Of a stretch of DNA of 64,000 nt, positions 54,619 through 64,000 are shown piece after piece. The translations under genes were made by a program, and so were the position numbers. The DNA comes from Thalassotalea profundi (GTDB taxonomy: Bacteria > Pseudomonadota > Gammaproteobacteria > Enterobacterales > Alteromonadaceae), in NCBI RefSeq assembly GCF_014653195.1, contig NZ_BNAH01000011.1:85546-149545 (forward strand), given 5' to 3'. Positions within the stretch are counted from its first letter, which is position 1. Every line of letters begins with the position of its first letter. The notes under the pieces were generated by a model that was not told the DNA's origin, did not search any database, and saw nothing but the letters and a program-made list of their open reading frames with translations.

Positions 54619-56541
54619 ATGCTTAGAAAAATAGTCTGCTTGCTATTCTTTATAACAATATTTTATACATTATCTGGTGTTGCAAGCGCAGATTCTTCAA
54701 TATTAAGAGATAAGTTTGCACAAGCCGATAAGCTGGTTTGGGATGAAAACTCGGAAGAATATCGAGCTTTGTATAACGAACTTCATTTTTACCCGTTACA
54801 ACCCTATTTAGATCAGAAACGATTAATGTATAGAATTAAACTTTCAGATCATAATGAAATATCAAAATTTTTAACTAAATATAGAAATACACCACTAGAT
54901 TGGCCCTTAAGAAAAAAATGGCTTAATTATCTAAAAGAACGTGATAATAAATTATTGTTTGTTGAATATTTCAAGCCAACGTCTGACGTTGAATTGACTT
55001 GTCAGTATTATCGTTACAAATTAGCACTAGGCACAAAAAAAGAAGAAATATTATCGAAAATTACACCTTTGTGGGTGGTGGGGAAATCACAACCTAAAGT
55101 GTGTGATCCATTGTTTTCTCTGTGGCAAAAAGCAGGTTACCGAACAAAAGATATAGTATGGGAACGTTTAGGGAAAGCTGCTGATGGCGGTAAACATACA
55201 TTAATACCTTATTTAACTAGTTTACTACCAACGTCAGAGCAATATCTTGGTAAGTTGTGGCATAAAGTGCGTAAAGACCCTTCAGTTATCACTAAATTAT
55301 CTCGATTCCCTCAAAAATCAGATAAAGAAGCTGAAATTTTTGTTTATGGAATTAAGCGCTTTATTTGGCGAGACCCGAATAGAGCATTACATGCATATCA
55401 GGAAGCGAACCAAGTATTTCAGCTTAATCACAATCAACAACAACAAATTGCATTGAAATTTGCTTTAGCACTTGCCAGTAAAAAACATGAAAAAGCTCAG
55501 TATTGGCTTCAAAAAGTTGATGATGATAATTTAACTAGTCGTCTAATCCAATGGCGTATTGCCGATGTGCTAAGGCAACAAGATTGGCCGCAAATTAAAG
55601 CAGAATTAATATCGCTACCATTATCTCAACAAAAAAGTAGCCAATGGAAGTATTGGTACGCACGTAGTTTAGTGGAAAGTAATGATGATAAGGAAAAAGG
55701 CTTAGCGCTTTTACAAGAGCTAGCTGAAACCAGGCATTATTATGGATTTTTAGCCGCAAGTATTGTTGATACGCCAATAAACTTTCAGAATAAACCTATC
55801 TTAGTTTCAGAAGAAGAAAGACGTGAAGTTTTCAAACATTTAGCTGGAAAAAGAGCGTTTGAATTATTTCATCTTAAGCGTTATTACCATGCAAGAATGG
55901 AATGGAATTACTGGATGACGGAACTAAATGATCGTGAAAAGTTAGTTGCGGCTAAACTGGCGAATGAAATTGGTTGGTATGATCGTGCAATATTTGCATT
56001 ATCAAAAGTGGGTTATTTAGATGATGTAGATTTAAGGTTTCCGCTGGCCTTTAATGATGAAATAACACTAAATGCGAGTAAATACGCCATTAGTCCTGCT
56101 TGGGCTTTTGCTATAACACGTAGAGAAAGCTCCTTTATGAGCGATGCTAACTCTCCAGTAGGCGCAAAGGGGTTGATGCAGGTTATGCCAGCAACAGCTA
56201 AACAGCTAACTAAGCGTAAGCGAATTAGTAAAAATTACTTATTTGATAGTGAAAAAAATATTAATTTAGGGACAAAATACTTAAAAAAATTACTTGATAA
56301 GCATCAAGGTAATTGGGTGTTAGCTACTGCAGCATACAACGCAGGACCATATCGAGTAAAAAGTTGGCTTAAATCAGTTGATAGTTTGCCCGCAGATATT
56401 TGGATTGAAACAATTCCCTTTTATGAAACAAGAGAATATGTAAAAAGTGTCATGGCTTATGAACAAATATATCAAGCTAAAGTAGGGCAGCCAGCGCAGT
56501 TATTTGATAAGTTAACCAATATGAGTATTACACAACTTTAA
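54619..56541 (+). CDS. slt: soluble lytic murein transglycosylase
   Basis: The 640-residue periplasmic enzyme has a signal peptide (MLRKIVCLLFFITIFYTLSGVASA, read in part). An alpha-superhelical ring domain of about 420 residues follows. The C-terminal goose-lysozyme-like domain has AFAITRRESSFMSDANSPVG, with the catalytic Glu in RRESSF, then GLMQVMPATA and ATAAYNAGPYRV. It cleaves peptidoglycan to 1,6-anhydro products. The ATG at 54619 is chosen over upstream in-frame codons because the signal peptide starts there. Confidence 0.95.
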   Translation: MLRKIVCLLFFITIFYTLSGVASADSSILRDKFAQADKLVWDENSEEYRALYNELHFYPLQPYLDQKRLMYRIKLSDHNEISKFLTKYRNTPLDWPLRKKWLNYLKERDNKLLFVEYFKPTSDVELTCQYYRYKLALGTKKEEILSKITPLWVVGKSQPKVCDPLFSLWQKAGYRTKDIVWERLGKAADGGKHTLIPYLTSLLPTSEQYLGKLWHKVRKDPSVITKLSRFPQKSDKEAEIFVYGIKRFIWRDPNRALHAYQEANQVFQLNHNQQQQIALKFALALASKKHEKAQYWLQKVDDDNLTSRLIQWRIADVLRQQDWPQIKAELISLPLSQQKSSQWKYWYARSLVESNDDKEKGLALLQELAETRHYYGFLAASIVDTPINFQNKPILVSEEERREVFKHLAGKRAFELFHLKRYYHARMEWNYWMTELNDREKLVAAKLANEIGWYDRAIFALSKVGYLDDVDLRFPLAFNDEITLNASKYAISPAWAFAITRRESSFMSDANSPVGAKGLMQVMPATAKQLTKRKRISKNYLFDSEKNINLGTKYLKKLLDKHQGNWVLATAAYNAGPYRVKSWLKSVDSLPADIWIETIPFYETREYVKSVMAYEQIYQAKVGQPAQLFDKLTNMSITQL

Positions 56542-56588
56542 CGTATATCAGTGTTAACTCAATTACTGTACTGAAAAAGCCGCTATGA

Positions 56589-57941
<1,353 letters not shown>

Positions 57942-57961
57942 CGATTGCAGCCATTGATTTA

Positions 57962-58573
57962 ATGTCATTACCTTATTTAGTTGCCGCAGAACCGGTTGAA
58001 GATGAAACAATTGTTAATCGCAGTCGGTTTATTTGTTATTTATCACCTTGTCAGTCTAATGAGATGGCAAAGGAGTTTATAAAACAGATACAGCAATTAC
58101 ACCCGCAAGCAAATCATCACTGCTATGCGTTTGTCTCATCTCACCCTCTAGATAGTCAGAGTTATGGTTTTTCTGATGATGGAGAACCGTCAGGAACTGC
58201 AGGAAAGCCAATGTTGATTGCTTTGCAAGGTAGTAATATAGGCGAAATATGTGCTGTTGTTGTACGTTATTTTGGAGGCACTAAATTAGGTACGGGTGGT
58301 TTACAACGAGCGTATGGAGGGAGTGTAAGACAAGCATTAAGGTTACTTACCACGAAAACCAAAATACCTATGGTGCATAAAACATTAGCATGTCAATATA
58401 CTCATATAAATGATGTTATCCATGTACTTGAAAAATCGGGTGGAAATATTATTTCAGAAGACTATCAAATTGATATACATTTAGAAATTGCTTTACCTGA
58501 AACTATGCTTGATAAGTTTACAGCGCAAATCCAAACTTTATCGGCAGGGCAGATAGAACTTCAAAATCCATAA
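57962..58573 (+). CDS. yigZ: YigZ/IMPACT family protein
   Basis: The 203-residue protein has the IMPACT domain (about 15-125), with YGFSDDGEPSGTAGKPML and VVRYFGGTKLGTGGLQRAYG. A C-terminal DUF1949-like ferredoxin-type domain follows. The family is linked to translation regulation through its eukaryotic relative IMPACT; the bacterial role is unclear. It lies between pepQ and trkH, a conserved order in gammaproteobacteria. Confidence 0.93.
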   Translation: MSLPYLVAAEPVEDETIVNRSRFICYLSPCQSNEMAKEFIKQIQQLHPQANHHCYAFVSSHPLDSQSYGFSDDGEPSGTAGKPMLIALQGSNIGEICAVVVRYFGGTKLGTGGLQRAYGGSVRQALRLLTTKTKIPMVHKTLACQYTHINDVIHVLEKSGGNIISEDYQIDIHLEIALPETMLDKFTAQIQTLSAGQIELQNP

Positions 58574-58596
58574 TTGAATGAAGATGAAATAACCTA

Positions 58597-60048
58597 GTGC
58601 AAATAAAAAATATAGTTAGAATTTTGGGGTTATTAGTTACCTTGCTTAGTGTAACTATGCTGCCACCCGCCTTAATATCTTTACTTTATAGAGATGGTGG
58701 TGGTGTTGCTTTTTTAGTTTCCTTCGTTTTTTGTTTGATTGCTGGTCTTGCTTTTTGGTATCCAAACCGAGGCCAAAAAGGTGAATTGAGGGCGCGTGAA
58801 GGCTTTCTAATTGTTGTGCTTTTTTGGACAGTACTTGCAAGCTTTTCTGCCGTTCCTTTGATTTTATTAGAAAGTCCTAATTTATCTATTACCGATGCAT
58901 TTTTTGAATCCTTTTCTGGGTTAACGACAACTGGCGCGACAATCTTAACTAAAATAGATGGTTTACCTCACGCCGTACTTTGGTATCGCCAGCAATTGCA
59001 GTGGTTAGGTGGTATGGGGATTATTGTTTTGGCAGTGGCTGTATTACCTATGCTTGGGATTGGGGGAATGCAGTTATACCGCGCTGAAATTCCTGGGCCT
59101 GTTAAAGACAATAAAATGACCCCACGTATTGCCGATACCGCAAAGCATTTATGGTATATCTATTTAACATTAACTATTGCATGTGCAATTAGTTACTGGG
59201 GGGCGGGGATGAACCTCTTTGATGCCATTTGCCATTCATTTTCAACTATTGCAATTGGTGGTTTTTCTACACATGATGCGAGTATTGGTTACTTTAATAG
59301 CCCGCTTATTAATTTCATTTGTGTGTTTTTTCTATTAATTGCAGGTGTTAATTTTACGTTGCATTTTGCTGTTTTACACAGTCGTTCGTTACGTAATTAC
59401 TTTTATGATCCTGAGTTTAAGGTGTTTTTAGCGATACAATTTTCTTTAACTATTATCTGCTTTGTTGTGTTGTTGATTAGTGGTGTAGCTGATACAGGCT
59501 TTGAAGCTTTTGATTTAGCATTGTTTCAGGCGGTATCAATAAGTACAACGGCGGGATTTGCCACAACTTCTTTTGCTGACTGGCCAACGCTTTTACCTGT
59601 ATTGCTAATTTTTGCGAGCTTTGTCGGTGGTTGTGCCGGTAGTACCGGCGGTGGCATGAAAGTGGTTCGTGTAATTTTGCTTTATTTACAAGGTCTACGA
59701 GAGCTTAATAAATTAGTCCACCCTAAGGCAATATTTACGATAAAGCTAGGCAACAAAGCGCTTCCTAATCGCGTTGTTGAAGCTATTTGGGGATTCTTTT
59801 CTGCTTATGCAGCAGTATTTGTTATTTGTATGCTGTTATTACTTGCTGCAGGAATGGATGATATTAGTGCTTTTACTGCTGTTGCTGCATGTTTAAATAA
59901 TTTAGGCCCTGGCCTGGGGGCTGTGGCTGCAAACTTTGCTGATATTAATGACTTTAGTAAGTGGGTACTGATTATTGCGATGCTTTTTGGGCGATTAGAG
60001 ATATTCACGTTATTGGTGTTATTTACACCTACTTTTTGGCGCTCATAA
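58597..60048 (+). CDS. trkH: Trk potassium uptake channel subunit TrkH
   Basis: The 483-residue membrane protein starts with GTG (58597). It has the four-fold pore pattern of Trk/Ktr channels: SGLTTTGAT, STIAIGGFSTHD, STTAGFATTSFADW and NNLGPGLGAVA serve as selectivity-filter loops. It imports potassium with the cytoplasmic gating subunit TrkA, encoded 1.1 kb away on the other strand. Confidence 0.96.
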   Translation: MQIKNIVRILGLLVTLLSVTMLPPALISLLYRDGGGVAFLVSFVFCLIAGLAFWYPNRGQKGELRAREGFLIVVLFWTVLASFSAVPLILLESPNLSITDAFFESFSGLTTTGATILTKIDGLPHAVLWYRQQLQWLGGMGIIVLAVAVLPMLGIGGMQLYRAEIPGPVKDNKMTPRIADTAKHLWYIYLTLTIACAISYWGAGMNLFDAICHSFSTIAIGGFSTHDASIGYFNSPLINFICVFFLLIAGVNFTLHFAVLHSRSLRNYFYDPEFKVFLAIQFSLTIICFVVLLISGVADTGFEAFDLALFQAVSISTTAGFATTSFADWPTLLPVLLIFASFVGGCAGSTGGGMKVVRVILLYLQGLRELNKLVHPKAIFTIKLGNKALPNRVVEAIWGFFSAYAAVFVICMLLLLAAGMDDISAFTAVAACLNNLGPGLGAVAANFADINDFSKWVLIIAMLFGRLEIFTLLVLFTPTFWRS

Positions 60049-60289
60049 TTATTTTATTTCTTAAACTTATCCATATATGCAATTTATCGATAATTTAAAG
60101 GCTTAGAAATAAGCATTGATTATAGTGAGTGGTTTTCCCTTTAGAGTGTCAGCTTTTCTTACACTGTATTTTTTTTTAGGCCTCTTATGTTTTTATCTGC
60201 TTGTTATTTATAGTTTATTTATTTTGGTTTGCTTTTTGCTTTGTAAAGCTTAAGTAATAGAGTTAATACCTAGAAAGGATAAAAGTATT

Positions 60290-61084
60290 ATGAATATAAA
60301 AAAAATAGCGTCGTTAAAAGTTGTTGGAGCTGTGTTTGCTACAGCATTGCTATCAAGCGCTGCGAATGCATCAATGATTTTTGACTCTGGTATACCAAGC
60401 GGTTGGAGTTGCACAGGTAATTGTGGAACATCAGGTGCAGATGGCGATATAACATCTTCACCAATAGGTGGTAATTACGGCTGGGTTTCTACTGAAAACG
60501 GTGAATATAATACGAATTTAAGCATTGGTACTGACGAAACAACAGGAACAATTTTACAATCATCATTATTTTCCGCAAATGCAAATGATGATCTTAACTT
60601 CTTTTTTAATTATGTAACCTCAGATGGTGCAGGCTTTTCTGATTATGCATGGGCAAGACTGCTAGATAGTTCTTTTAACCAAGTGGCGATGCTTTTTACA
60701 GCCCGTACGCTAGAAACTGGTACTATTGTTCCAGGTCTTGATATGCCACTTCCTGAGGCAACGTTAACACCGGGTAGTGTTGATATTATTAGCGGCGCGC
60801 CAACATGGAGTCCTTTAGGGGGGAGTTCAGGGGACTGCTGGGATAGTGGTTGTGGTTATACTGGCTGGGTTGAATCAAACTTTAAAATTGCCTCAGCAGG
60901 TAATTTTTATTTAGAATTTGGTGTAACTAATTGGAATGATGAAGACTTTCAGTCAGGCTTGGCATTTGATGGAATCACTGTTGGCGGTGTTGTGGTAGGT
61001 GAGCCCCCTGTATCAGTGCCTGAAACTGGCACGTTAGCGTTATTCGGTTTAGCATTAGTCGGTTTGCTAAGAAGAAAAAAATAA
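60290..61084 (+). CDS. PEP-CTERM sorting domain protein
   Basis: The 264-residue secreted protein has a signal peptide (cut after ANA near residue 27). A Gly/Ser/Asp-rich middle domain follows with Cys pairs (SCTGNCGTSG, DCWDSGCGYTGW) and a jelly-roll-like pattern. The C-terminal tail VPETGTLALFGLALVGLLRRKK is a classical PEP-CTERM signal, processed by exosortase during surface or EPS-linked export. No exosortase or EPS locus is in the window. AGAAAGGA precedes the ATG. A terminator follows. Confidence 0.9.
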   Translation: MNIKKIASLKVVGAVFATALLSSAANASMIFDSGIPSGWSCTGNCGTSGADGDITSSPIGGNYGWVSTENGEYNTNLSIGTDETTGTILQSSLFSANANDDLNFFFNYVTSDGAGFSDYAWARLLDSSFNQVAMLFTARTLETGTIVPGLDMPLPEATLTPGSVDIISGAPTWSPLGGSSGDCWDSGCGYTGWVESNFKIASAGNFYLEFGVTNWNDEDFQSGLAFDGITVGGVVVGEPPVSVPETGTLALFGLALVGLLRRKK

Positions 61085-61110
61085 GGGTAAACTCTTAATT
61101 AGTTATCAAG

Positions 61111-61135
61111 AAGCCAACGTTAAGTTGGCTTTTTT
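61111..61135. terminator. intrinsic terminator between the PEP-CTERM gene and trkA
   Basis: AAGCCAAC (61111-61118) pairs perfectly with GTTGGCTT (61124-61131), followed by TTTT on the plus strand. It ends the PEP-CTERM gene transcript and stands 12 bp beyond the trkA stop of the opposing gene. Confidence 0.85.
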
Positions 61136-61146
61136 GATGGTTAATA

Positions 61147-62526
61147 TTAGTAAAATTTTAGCGGGTCTACATAAAATAGTTTTTCAACTTCGTGTATATA
61201 CTTTTTACTGACTAAAAATAATACAACATTATCTTCAGCCTGTATAACCATAGTAGAATGAGATATTAACACTTCATTATCGCGAACAATGGCCCCTATT
61301 GTTGTGCCTGGTGGTAGTTTTATCTCAGAAATAGCTCTACCAATAACTTTAGATGATTTTTCATTTCCTTTTGCTACAATTTCTAAAGCCTCAGCTGAGC
61401 CGCCTCGTAAACTATAGACATTGTTAATACTGCCTCGCCTAATATGGGTAAGTAACGCTGAAATCGTCGCATGTTGTGGTGATACAGCTATATCAATATT
61501 GCTGCCGTGTACCAAATCGATGTAAGCACTGCGCTGAATTAGCACCATGGTTTTACGTACACCAAGTCTCTTGGCAAGCAGTGATGACATTATATTAGCT
61601 TCGTCATCATTGGTTACTGCAATAAAAACATCGAATTGGTCGATATGCTCTTCCATCAGTAGCTCTTGATCTGATGAGTCGCCTACGAAAACCAAGGTTT
61701 CGTTAAGTTCAGAGGCGAGATAGGCTGCACGTTTAGGTGAGCGCTCAATCAATTTCACTTGATGGTTATGCTCTAACATGCGTGCTAAACCTGAACCAAT
61801 ATTACCGCCGCCAGCGATCATTATTTTTTTATAAGCGGGTTCTAACTTTTGAAGTTCATTCATTACGGCACGAATATGAATTGTTGCTGCAATAAAAAAT
61901 ACTTCATCGTCAGCTTCTATTACCGTAGTACCTAGTGGTCGAATAGGTTTACCATTTCGATATATTGCCGCTACACGTGTATCAATGTTAGGTATGTGTT
62001 CGCGTAAGGTTGAAAGGGCATGTCCAACTAACAATCCACCGTAATAAGCTTTTACCGCAACTAAACTGACTTTACCTTCAGCAAACTCTAACACCTGTAA
62101 AGCGCCAGGGTAGTCAATCAAGCGCGCTATATCTCTGGTGACTAACTGTTCGGGTGCAATTACATGATCAACAGGAATGTTTTCTGGTTGAAATAATTGC
62201 TCTTGGTATTTTAATATTTTAGAGGAGCGAATGCGGGCGATTTTTGTTGCTGTGTGAAATAATGAATAGCATATCTGACAAGCGATCATATTTGTAGAGT
62301 CGTCACTGGTAACAGCAATAACTAATTCGGCATCTTCTGCGCCAGCTTTTTTAAGTACATCGGGGTGAGTGCCAAAACCTGTGACGACTTGCAAATCCAT
62401 TCTATCTTGAAGTTCTCGCAAGGTTTCACTGTTGGTGTCTATGAGTGTAATTTCGTTATTTTCACCAACTAGGTTTTCTGCTAACGTTCCGCCTACTTGG
62501 CCGGCACCGATTATAATTATTTTCAT
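61147..62526 (-). CDS. trkA: Trk potassium uptake regulatory subunit TrkA
   Basis: The 459-residue cytoplasmic protein has two RCK units. Each starts with an NAD-binding Rossmann fold ([16 protein letters not shown] and [18 protein letters not shown]) and is followed by a TrkA_C lobe. It gates TrkH in response to nucleotides. Its start overlaps the rsmB stop by 4 nt (ATGA), the same order fmt-rsmB-trkA as in E. coli. Confidence 0.97.
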   Translation of the reverse strand: MKIIIIGAGQVGGTLAENLVGENNEITLIDTNSETLRELQDRMDLQVVTGFGTHPDVLKKAGAEDAELVIAVTSDDSTNMIACQICYSLFHTATKIARIRSSKILKYQEQLFQPENIPVDHVIAPEQLVTRDIARLIDYPGALQVLEFAEGKVSLVAVKAYYGGLLVGHALSTLREHIPNIDTRVAAIYRNGKPIRPLGTTVIEADDEVFFIAATIHIRAVMNELQKLEPAYKKIMIAGGGNIGSGLARMLEHNHQVKLIERSPKRAAYLASELNETLVFVGDSSDQELLMEEHIDQFDVFIAVTNDDEANIMSSLLAKRLGVRKTMVLIQRSAYIDLVHGSNIDIAVSPQHATISALLTHIRRGSINNVYSLRGGSAEALEIVAKGNEKSSKVIGRAISEIKLPPGTTIGAIVRDNEVLISHSTMVIQAEDNVVLFLVSKKYIHEVEKLFYVDPLKFY

Positions 62527-63818
62527 GTGCTTTCGTGATTCTTTTTAATTAACGCGTAATAAAAGCCGTCCATATTGTTTTTTCCTGATAATATTTGCCA
62601 GCCAATATCTTGGTTTTCATTAGTGTTTATAAGTTCAGCGTTTGGTGTTTCTTCAATAAAGCGTTGAACCTGTTGACGATTTTCTTCTGGTAAAATACTA
62701 CATGTTGCATATAGCAAAGTACCATTGGGTTTAAGCAAAGACCAACAGTTTTTCAATATTTGCCGTTGTAGTTTGGTAAGGACATCAATATCTGCTGATT
62801 TACGTAACCACTTTATATCAGGATGACGACGAATAACACCAGTGCCAGAACAAGGAGCATCGAGTAAAATGCGATCAAATTGCTCCCCATTCCACCAATC
62901 TTGTTTTGCCGCATCGGCAGTTATAACTTCTGCCGATAAATTAAGACGAGTTAAATTTTCCTTAACGCGAGTTAAACGACTTTCTTCAATATCAATTGCG
63001 GTCATTTTATCTATAGTGGGCGTACGCTCTAATATATGGCATGTTTTACCGCCAGGGGCAGCACAGCAATCTAAAACATTATCGTTGGGTTGGCAGTCAA
63101 GTAATACCGCAGCTTGTTGTGCCGCACCATCTTGTATTGAAACGTGACCTAATTCAAAACCTGGAAGTTTATAGACATCGACCGCTTGAGATAACAAGAT
63201 AGCACCTGAATATTCATCCACATAGGTGAAGCTGATATCAGCTTCTGTGAGTAAAGCTAAATATTGCTTAATACTATGGTGTTGACGATTAACTCTGATC
63301 CACATTGGTGGTTTTATTTGGTTGGCGGCAAGGATATCTTGCCAATCATTGGGGTAGCCTACTTGCAATTTTTTAATAAACCAGCCAGGGTGATTATATT
63401 TTATCGCATCAGGAAGTTGATTATCTTGATTGTTAACCTCTTTTCGTAAAAAATTACGCAAAATGGCATTCACTAGCCCTTTTAGATAGTTACATTTTAA
63501 AGCAGGGCATGCGGCTACTGTTTCTGCAACACATGCATGATCTGGAATTCGCATATATTTGAGTTGGTATAAACCGACTAACAATAAAAAGTGAGCAACG
63601 CGTTGTTTACCCACCAATGGCTTATCCATTAAAGACCGTACTTCATGCTCTAATTCGGGTAAAACTCTTAGAACGCCGTAACAACATTCTTGTAATAAAC
63701 CTTTATCTTTTGGATCGATTTTACTAATTTGTAAGGGGAGTTCGTCTGATAAACTACGCCCTTTATCAATAACCGCGAAAACACATTTCGCGGCAGCGGC
63801 TCGGATATTTATTGCCAT
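62523..63818 (-). CDS. rsmB: 16S rRNA (cytosine-967-C5)-methyltransferase
   Basis: The 431-residue enzyme has an N-terminal NusB-like RNA-binding domain (about 1-140). The Rossmann methyltransferase carries [16 protein letters not shown] for AdoMet and [18 protein letters not shown]. The catalytic Cys lies in [13 protein letters not shown]. It is coupled to trkA and, at its own start, to fmt by a one-base TAATG overlap. Confidence 0.97.
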   Translation of the reverse strand: MAINIRAAAAKCVFAVIDKGRSLSDELPLQISKIDPKDKGLLQECCYGVLRVLPELEHEVRSLMDKPLVGKQRVAHFLLLVGLYQLKYMRIPDHACVAETVAACPALKCNYLKGLVNAILRNFLRKEVNNQDNQLPDAIKYNHPGWFIKKLQVGYPNDWQDILAANQIKPPMWIRVNRQHHSIKQYLALLTEADISFTYVDEYSGAILLSQAVDVYKLPGFELGHVSIQDGAAQQAAVLLDCQPNDNVLDCCAAPGGKTCHILERTPTIDKMTAIDIEESRLTRVKENLTRLNLSAEVITADAAKQDWWNGEQFDRILLDAPCSGTGVIRRHPDIKWLRKSADIDVLTKLQRQILKNCWSLLKPNGTLLYATCSILPEENRQQVQRFIEETPNAELINTNENQDIGWQILSGKNNMDGFYYALIKKNHEST

Positions 63819-64000
63819 TATTTTGTATTACCATTGATAGATTGACCGATGGTAAACCATTCAGCGCGTGAGTTTAAAATGTCTTGGCATTGAAGCGCTT
63901 TCTTTCCGGGTAACTGCAATATTTCAAGTTTTAGCGCATTTTCAGTGGTTGCTACTGTTATGCCACTTTTTTCTACATTTAAAATGGTACCTGCAACTTG
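63818..64000 (-). CDS. fmt: methionyl-tRNA formyltransferase, 3' end only
   Basis: The reverse strand from the window edge reads 60 residues to a TAA at 63820-63818, including QVAGTILNVEKSGITVATTE, LEILQLPGKK and ILNSRAEWFTIGQ. This is the C-terminal tRNA-binding domain of Fmt, which formylates initiator Met-tRNA. The stop shares one base with the rsmB start. The rest of the gene, including the catalytic part, lies outside the window. Confidence 0.9.
   Translation of the reverse strand, partial: QVAGTILNVEKSGITVATTENALKLEILQLPGKKALQCQDILNSRAEWFTIGQSINGNTK

Overview
The window is the replication-origin region of a gammaproteobacterial chromosome, with a metal-related gene set and a defence island upstream of it. 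AT-rich DNA, TonB and Fur-type iron control, a PEP-CTERM protein and the order mnmG-oriC-mioC-mnmE-yidC-yidD-rnpA-rpmH / dnaA-dnaN-recF-gyrB-glyQS suggest a marine member of the Alteromonadales, probably Colwellia- or Thalassotalea-like. The genus is an inference from gene order and composition; no search was possible.

Layout. 1-6.1 kb is metal and stress related. It holds a TonB-dependent receptor with a Fur box, an OmpR-type two-component system, a three-gene operon (TPR-like protein, 55-residue peptide, SodX-like peptidase) behind a Fur-box promoter, and a YceI protein. Between the last two lies a strong candidate for a Fur-repressed small RNA: a canonical promoter inside a 37-bp perfect palindrome, then about 160 nt of non-coding sequence ending in an intrinsic terminator.

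6.1-16.5 kb is a probable genomic island directly downstream of glmS, the classical Tn7 attachment region. It carries a lone TnsA-like nuclease, an orphan HigA-like antitoxin, a complete type I restriction-modification system (hsdR, hsdS, hsdM), a PD-(D/E)XK/DUF5655 nuclease, an AvcD-type antiphage dCTP/dCMP deaminase, and a 50-residue ORF overlapping the deaminase. A repeat with a 19-bp period starts 22 bp beyond the glmS stop codon and looks like a Tn7-type transposon end. No matching left end was found.

16.5-34.9 kb holds glmS with a DeoR regulator, a chemoreceptor, a periplasmic binding protein, glmU, two tandem PhoA-type alkaline phosphatases behind a Pho-box-like triple repeat, and the complete atpIBEFHAGDC operon. 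35-44.4 kb holds parAB, rsmG, mnmG, oriC, mioC, mnmE, yidC, yidD, rnpA and rpmH, all on the minus strand. The oriC has E. coli-like AT-rich 13-mers, clustered GATC sites and three DnaA boxes.

44.7-60 kb holds dnaA, dnaN, recF, gyrB, glyQS, slt, pepQ, yigZ and trkH on the plus strand, with tusA on the minus strand. Two parS sites lie inside recF and serve the parAB pair 10-12 kb away. The window ends with a PEP-CTERM protein, then trkA, rsmB and the 3' end of fmt on the minus strand. TrkH and TrkA together form a potassium uptake system.
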